A DNA stretch of 7,329 nt from Acidimicrobiia bacterium (lineage in GTDB: Bacteria > Actinomycetota > Acidimicrobiia > IMCC26256 > JAENVU01). Under the pieces are notes generated by a model, which saw only the letters and a program-made list of their open reading frames with translations, did no database searches and had not been told where the DNA came from. The position numbers and the translations under genes were made by a program. The stretch covers positions 1-7,329 of the forward strand of contig JAENVU010000128.1 of NCBI GenBank assembly GCA_016650415.1, in the 5' to 3' direction. Numbering within the stretch: position 1 is the stretch's first letter; the number at the start of each line of letters is the position of its first letter. Below, one piece after another: positions 5,556 to 7,329 of the stretch.

Positions 5556-6752
5556 GTGACGGATACGACGACTCCTCTGGCCGGGCTGCGCGTGCTCGAA
5601 CTGGGCTCGTTCATCGCGGGTCCGTTCGCCGGTCAGCTCCTCGGTGACCTCGGCGCCGAGGTGATCAAGGTGGAACCGCCGATGGTCGGTGACCCGATGC
5701 GGGCGTGGGGCGTGACGGTCGACGGGCGGTCGCTGTGGTGGCCGGCCATCGCCCGGAACAAGAAGTCTCTCGTGGTCAATCTGCGGACCGAAGCCGGTCG
5801 TGACCTCGTTCGACGGCTGAGTGCCGAAGTCGACGTCATCATCGAGAATTTTAAGCCGGGAACGCTCGAACGGTGGGGCCTCGACTACCCGACACTTGCG
5901 GCTGCCCACCCCGGCTTGATCCTGACGCACGTTTCCGGCTTCGGACAGACCGGGCCGCGATCGCATGAGCCGGGCTTCGGTGCGATCGGGGAGGCGATGG
6001 GCGGGATTCGCCACACCACCGGTGATCCCGACCGCCCGCCGGCCCGCGCCGGGATCTCCCTCGGCGATTCCCTGGCGGCGCTGTTCGCGGTCATCGGGAC
6101 CCTGGCCGCCGTGACCGAACGCAACCGCTCCGGACAGGGTCAGGAGGTCGACGTTGCCATCTACGAAGCGGTGATGGCGCTGATGGAGTCGACGGTCGCG
6201 GACTTCGAACTGGGGGGCGCGATCCGCGGTCGGAGCGGTGGGTTCCTCCCGGGCGTCGCGCCGTCGAACGCGTATCCGACCGCCGATGGCCGCGATGTCG
6301 TGATTGCCGCGAACGCCGACGCGGTGTTCGCCCGCTTGGCCGTCGCGATGGACCGCCCGGATCTCGCCGAACCCTATGCAACCCATGCCGCGCGGGCCGC
6401 GGGTCAGATCGAACTGGATGCCGAGGTCTCGGTCTGGACGCGCACGCTCACCGCGAACGACGTGCTGGCCCGACTCGACGAGCATTCGATCCCGTGTGGG
6501 CTGATCAATACGGCGCCGGACCTCGCGCTCGATTCGCACATCGCGGCGCGCGACATGATCGTGCGGCTCGCAGCCGGATTCGAGCGGTCCGTTCCGATGG
6601 CCGGCATCGTGCCGAAGCTGTCGCGCACGCCGGGCGCCATCCGCTCGGTGGGCCCGGCCCTCGGTGCCGACACCGATGCCGTGTTGGGAGATCTACTCGG
6701 GCTGGACGCCGCGGCGCTGGACGAGTTGCGTCGGGCCGACGTGATCGGCTGA
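5556..6752 (+). CDS. Family III (CaiB/BaiF-type) acyl-CoA transferase
   Basis: 398 residues, the normal length for family III CoA-transferases, which move CoA between carboxylic acids through an aspartyl-CoA thioester mechanism. The N-terminus shows the classic LAGLRVLELGSFIAGPFAGQ (8-27), then LLGDLGAEVIKVEPP (28-42), and later NKKSLVVNL (68-76) and ENFKPGTLERWGLDY (97-111). GISLGDS contains the expected catalytic aspartate D171, equivalent to Asp169 of formyl-CoA transferase. The acid substrates cannot be inferred. The frame is open from 5481, but GTG at 5556 is the better start: family similarity begins right after it and the extra 25 residues are arginine-rich and unlike the family. It is divergent from the luciferase-like gene and ends 12 nt from the convergent VOC gene. 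Confidence 0.92.
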   Translation: MTDTTTPLAGLRVLELGSFIAGPFAGQLLGDLGAEVIKVEPPMVGDPMRAWGVTVDGRSLWWPAIARNKKSLVVNLRTEAGRDLVRRLSAEVDVIIENFKPGTLERWGLDYPTLAAAHPGLILTHVSGFGQTGPRSHEPGFGAIGEAMGGIRHTTGDPDRPPARAGISLGDSLAALFAVIGTLAAVTERNRSGQGQEVDVAIYEAVMALMESTVADFELGGAIRGRSGGFLPGVAPSNAYPTADGRDVVIAANADAVFARLAVAMDRPDLAEPYATHAARAAGQIELDAEVSVWTRTLTANDVLARLDEHSIPCGLINTAPDLALDSHIAARDMIVRLAAGFERSVPMAGIVPKLSRTPGAIRSVGPALGADTDAVLGDLLGLDAAALDELRRADVIG

Positions 6753-6764
6753 GTTCGAGACGTT

Positions 6765-7292
6765 CTATACCGGCGCGCCTTCGGGCGCGTAGAGCCTCCC
6801 GGTGGGAGCGGCTTCGAGAACGGGTTCGGTCGCCGTGAGTTGCCGCAGCGCCTCGGCGCGGTCCGCGTCGGTCGCCGGCGCCGTGGTGCAACAGAACTCG
6901 ACCATGATCCCGTTGGGATCCGTGGTGTAGATCGACGTGCACCAGCCGTGGTCGATCTCGTACACGTACAGACCGTGATCCAGCCACCGTTGGCGGGCGG
7001 AGGCAAGGTCGTCCAGTGAGGGTGCGTCGAACGCGATGTGGTTCGTCCACTCCGGAAGCCCGAGCCCCTTCGAGATCGATGGTTCGAAGTCACCGATCGT
7101 CGGGTCGTCATGGATGTCCCAGAACGCGATCTGCTCACCGTTGCCGGTGTCGTAGAACACGTGACGGGCCCAGCCCTTCTCGGGTGTCGGCGCGGCGTTG
7201 ACCCGCTCGAGGGTGAAGCCCATCGCGCCGGTGTAGAACGCGTGGTTGGCTTCGAGGTCGCGGGTGGCGATGGCGAGGTGATGAAAGCCCAT
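6765..7292 (-). CDS. VOC-superfamily protein (glyoxalase/extradiol dioxygenase fold)
   Basis: 175 residues with the paired beta-alpha-beta-beta-beta modules of the vicinal oxygen chelate fold. The start HHLAIATRDLE (4-14) is typical of module one; NHIAFDAPSLDDL (84-96) opens module two, and DPNGIMVEF (125-133) closes it. Candidate metal ligands are H5 (or H4), E53, H85 and E132, the four positions used in glyoxalase I. Divalent-metal lyase, isomerase or dioxygenase chemistry is therefore possible. Subfamily and substrate are unknown. About 40 residues (138-175) extend beyond the fold and look flexible. The ATG at 7292 is supported by the fold beginning at residue 3 and by promoter-like boxes directly upstream. 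The 3' end overlaps a hairpin that may terminate the convergent CoA-transferase transcript. Confidence 0.88.
   Translation of the reverse strand: MGFHHLAIATRDLEANHAFYTGAMGFTLERVNAAPTPEKGWARHVFYDTGNGEQIAFWDIHDDPTIGDFEPSISKGLGLPEWTNHIAFDAPSLDDLASARQRWLDHGLYVYEIDHGWCTSIYTTDPNGIMVEFCCTTAPATDADRAEALRQLTATEPVLEAAPTGRLYAPEGAPV
6774..6789 (+). terminator. UUCG-capped hairpin after the CoA-transferase gene
   Basis: CGCGCC (6774-6779), TTCG (6780-6783) and GGCGCG (6784-6789) form, as + strand RNA, a perfect 6-bp stem closed by the exceptionally stable C(UUCG)G tetraloop. It lies 21 nt after the CoA-transferase stop, within the last codons of the convergent VOC gene. There is no T tract after it. It probably ends, or protects the 3' end of, the CoA-transferase transcript. 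Confidence 0.45.
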
Positions 7293-7298
7293 GCCCCA

Positions 7299-7328
7299 AG
7301 TCTCGCCCAGGTCGGACCCCCGTGTCGC
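7299..7328 (-). promoter_or_regulatory. Putative leaderless promoter of the VOC gene
   Basis: On the minus strand, GCGACA (7323-7328) shares GACA with the -35 consensus. It is followed 18 nt later by GAGACT (7299-7304), which keeps the A and final T of TAnnnT. The ATG at 7292 begins 6 nt after it. No Shine-Dalgarno sequence is visible, consistent with a leaderless mRNA. The first base of the -10 box is off consensus, so this is tentative. Confidence 0.3.
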
Positions 7329-7329
7329 C

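Noticed and set aside
5463..6539. 358-residue minus-strand open frame opposite the CoA-transferase
   Set aside because: Antisense shadow of a confidently recognised gene. No motifs are seen, and it overlaps the start of the luciferase-like gene on the same strand in another frame.
6735..6749. Small stem GCCGA / TCGGC with a 5-nt loop just before the CoA-transferase stop
   Set aside because: Five base pairs is too short to stand out at this GC content. The UUCG-capped hairpin downstream is a far better 3'-end candidate.
1..7329. Search for CRISPR repeats, tRNA/rRNA, insertion-sequence ends, toxin-antitoxin pairs or anti-phage genes
   Set aside because: By eye there is no regularly spaced repeat, transposase motif, tRNA-like TYC arm or small paired ORF outside the named genes. 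Seven ordinary genes account for nearly all the sequence.

Overview
The window is GC-rich throughout and densely coded, with no gene-free stretch longer than about 90 bases. A luciferase-like, probably F420-dependent oxidoreductase, GTG starts and putative leaderless promoters (TAnnnT-type -10 boxes 6-9 nt before start codons) suggest a high-GC actinobacterium. Something like the Acidimicrobiia would fit, but that is an inference, not a marker-gene assignment. No rRNA, tRNA, CRISPR array, insertion sequence or phage gene was seen.

Left part (1-4568, all + strand): a UbiA-family membrane prenyltransferase (42-1058) is followed, after an 86-nt gap holding a striking 11-bp inverted repeat, by a tight three-gene operon. 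The first operon gene is an MGDG-synthase/UgtP/MurG-like glycosyltransferase (1145-2923). It carries, unexpectedly, a C-terminal transmembrane helix and a domain that looks like a catalytically dead NodB-fold deacetylase. The second is an apparently active, membrane-anchored NodB polysaccharide deacetylase (2920-3675), whose GTG start overlaps the previous stop. The third is a nine-helix DMT/EamA-type transporter (3678-4568), starting 2 nt after the second. Glycosyl transfer on a lipid, deacetylation and a DMT-family transporter together recall the logic of the Arn lipid-modification pathway (glycosyltransferase ArnC, NodB-family ArnD, DMT-family flippase ArnE/F). I therefore propose an envelope glycolipid synthesis, export and trimming cassette. 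This is a hypothesis from family membership and gene order.

Right part (4569-7329): a luciferase-like monooxygenase (4573-5466, -) and a family III CoA-transferase (5556-6752, +) diverge from an 89-nt intergenic region. A VOC/glyoxalase-fold enzyme (6765-7292, -) converges on the CoA-transferase. These look like ordinary accessory catabolic or redox genes with no evident link to the envelope operon. Both convergent junctions carry stem-loops: a composite bidirectional stem over the two stop codons near 4570, and a UUCG-capped hairpin near 6780.
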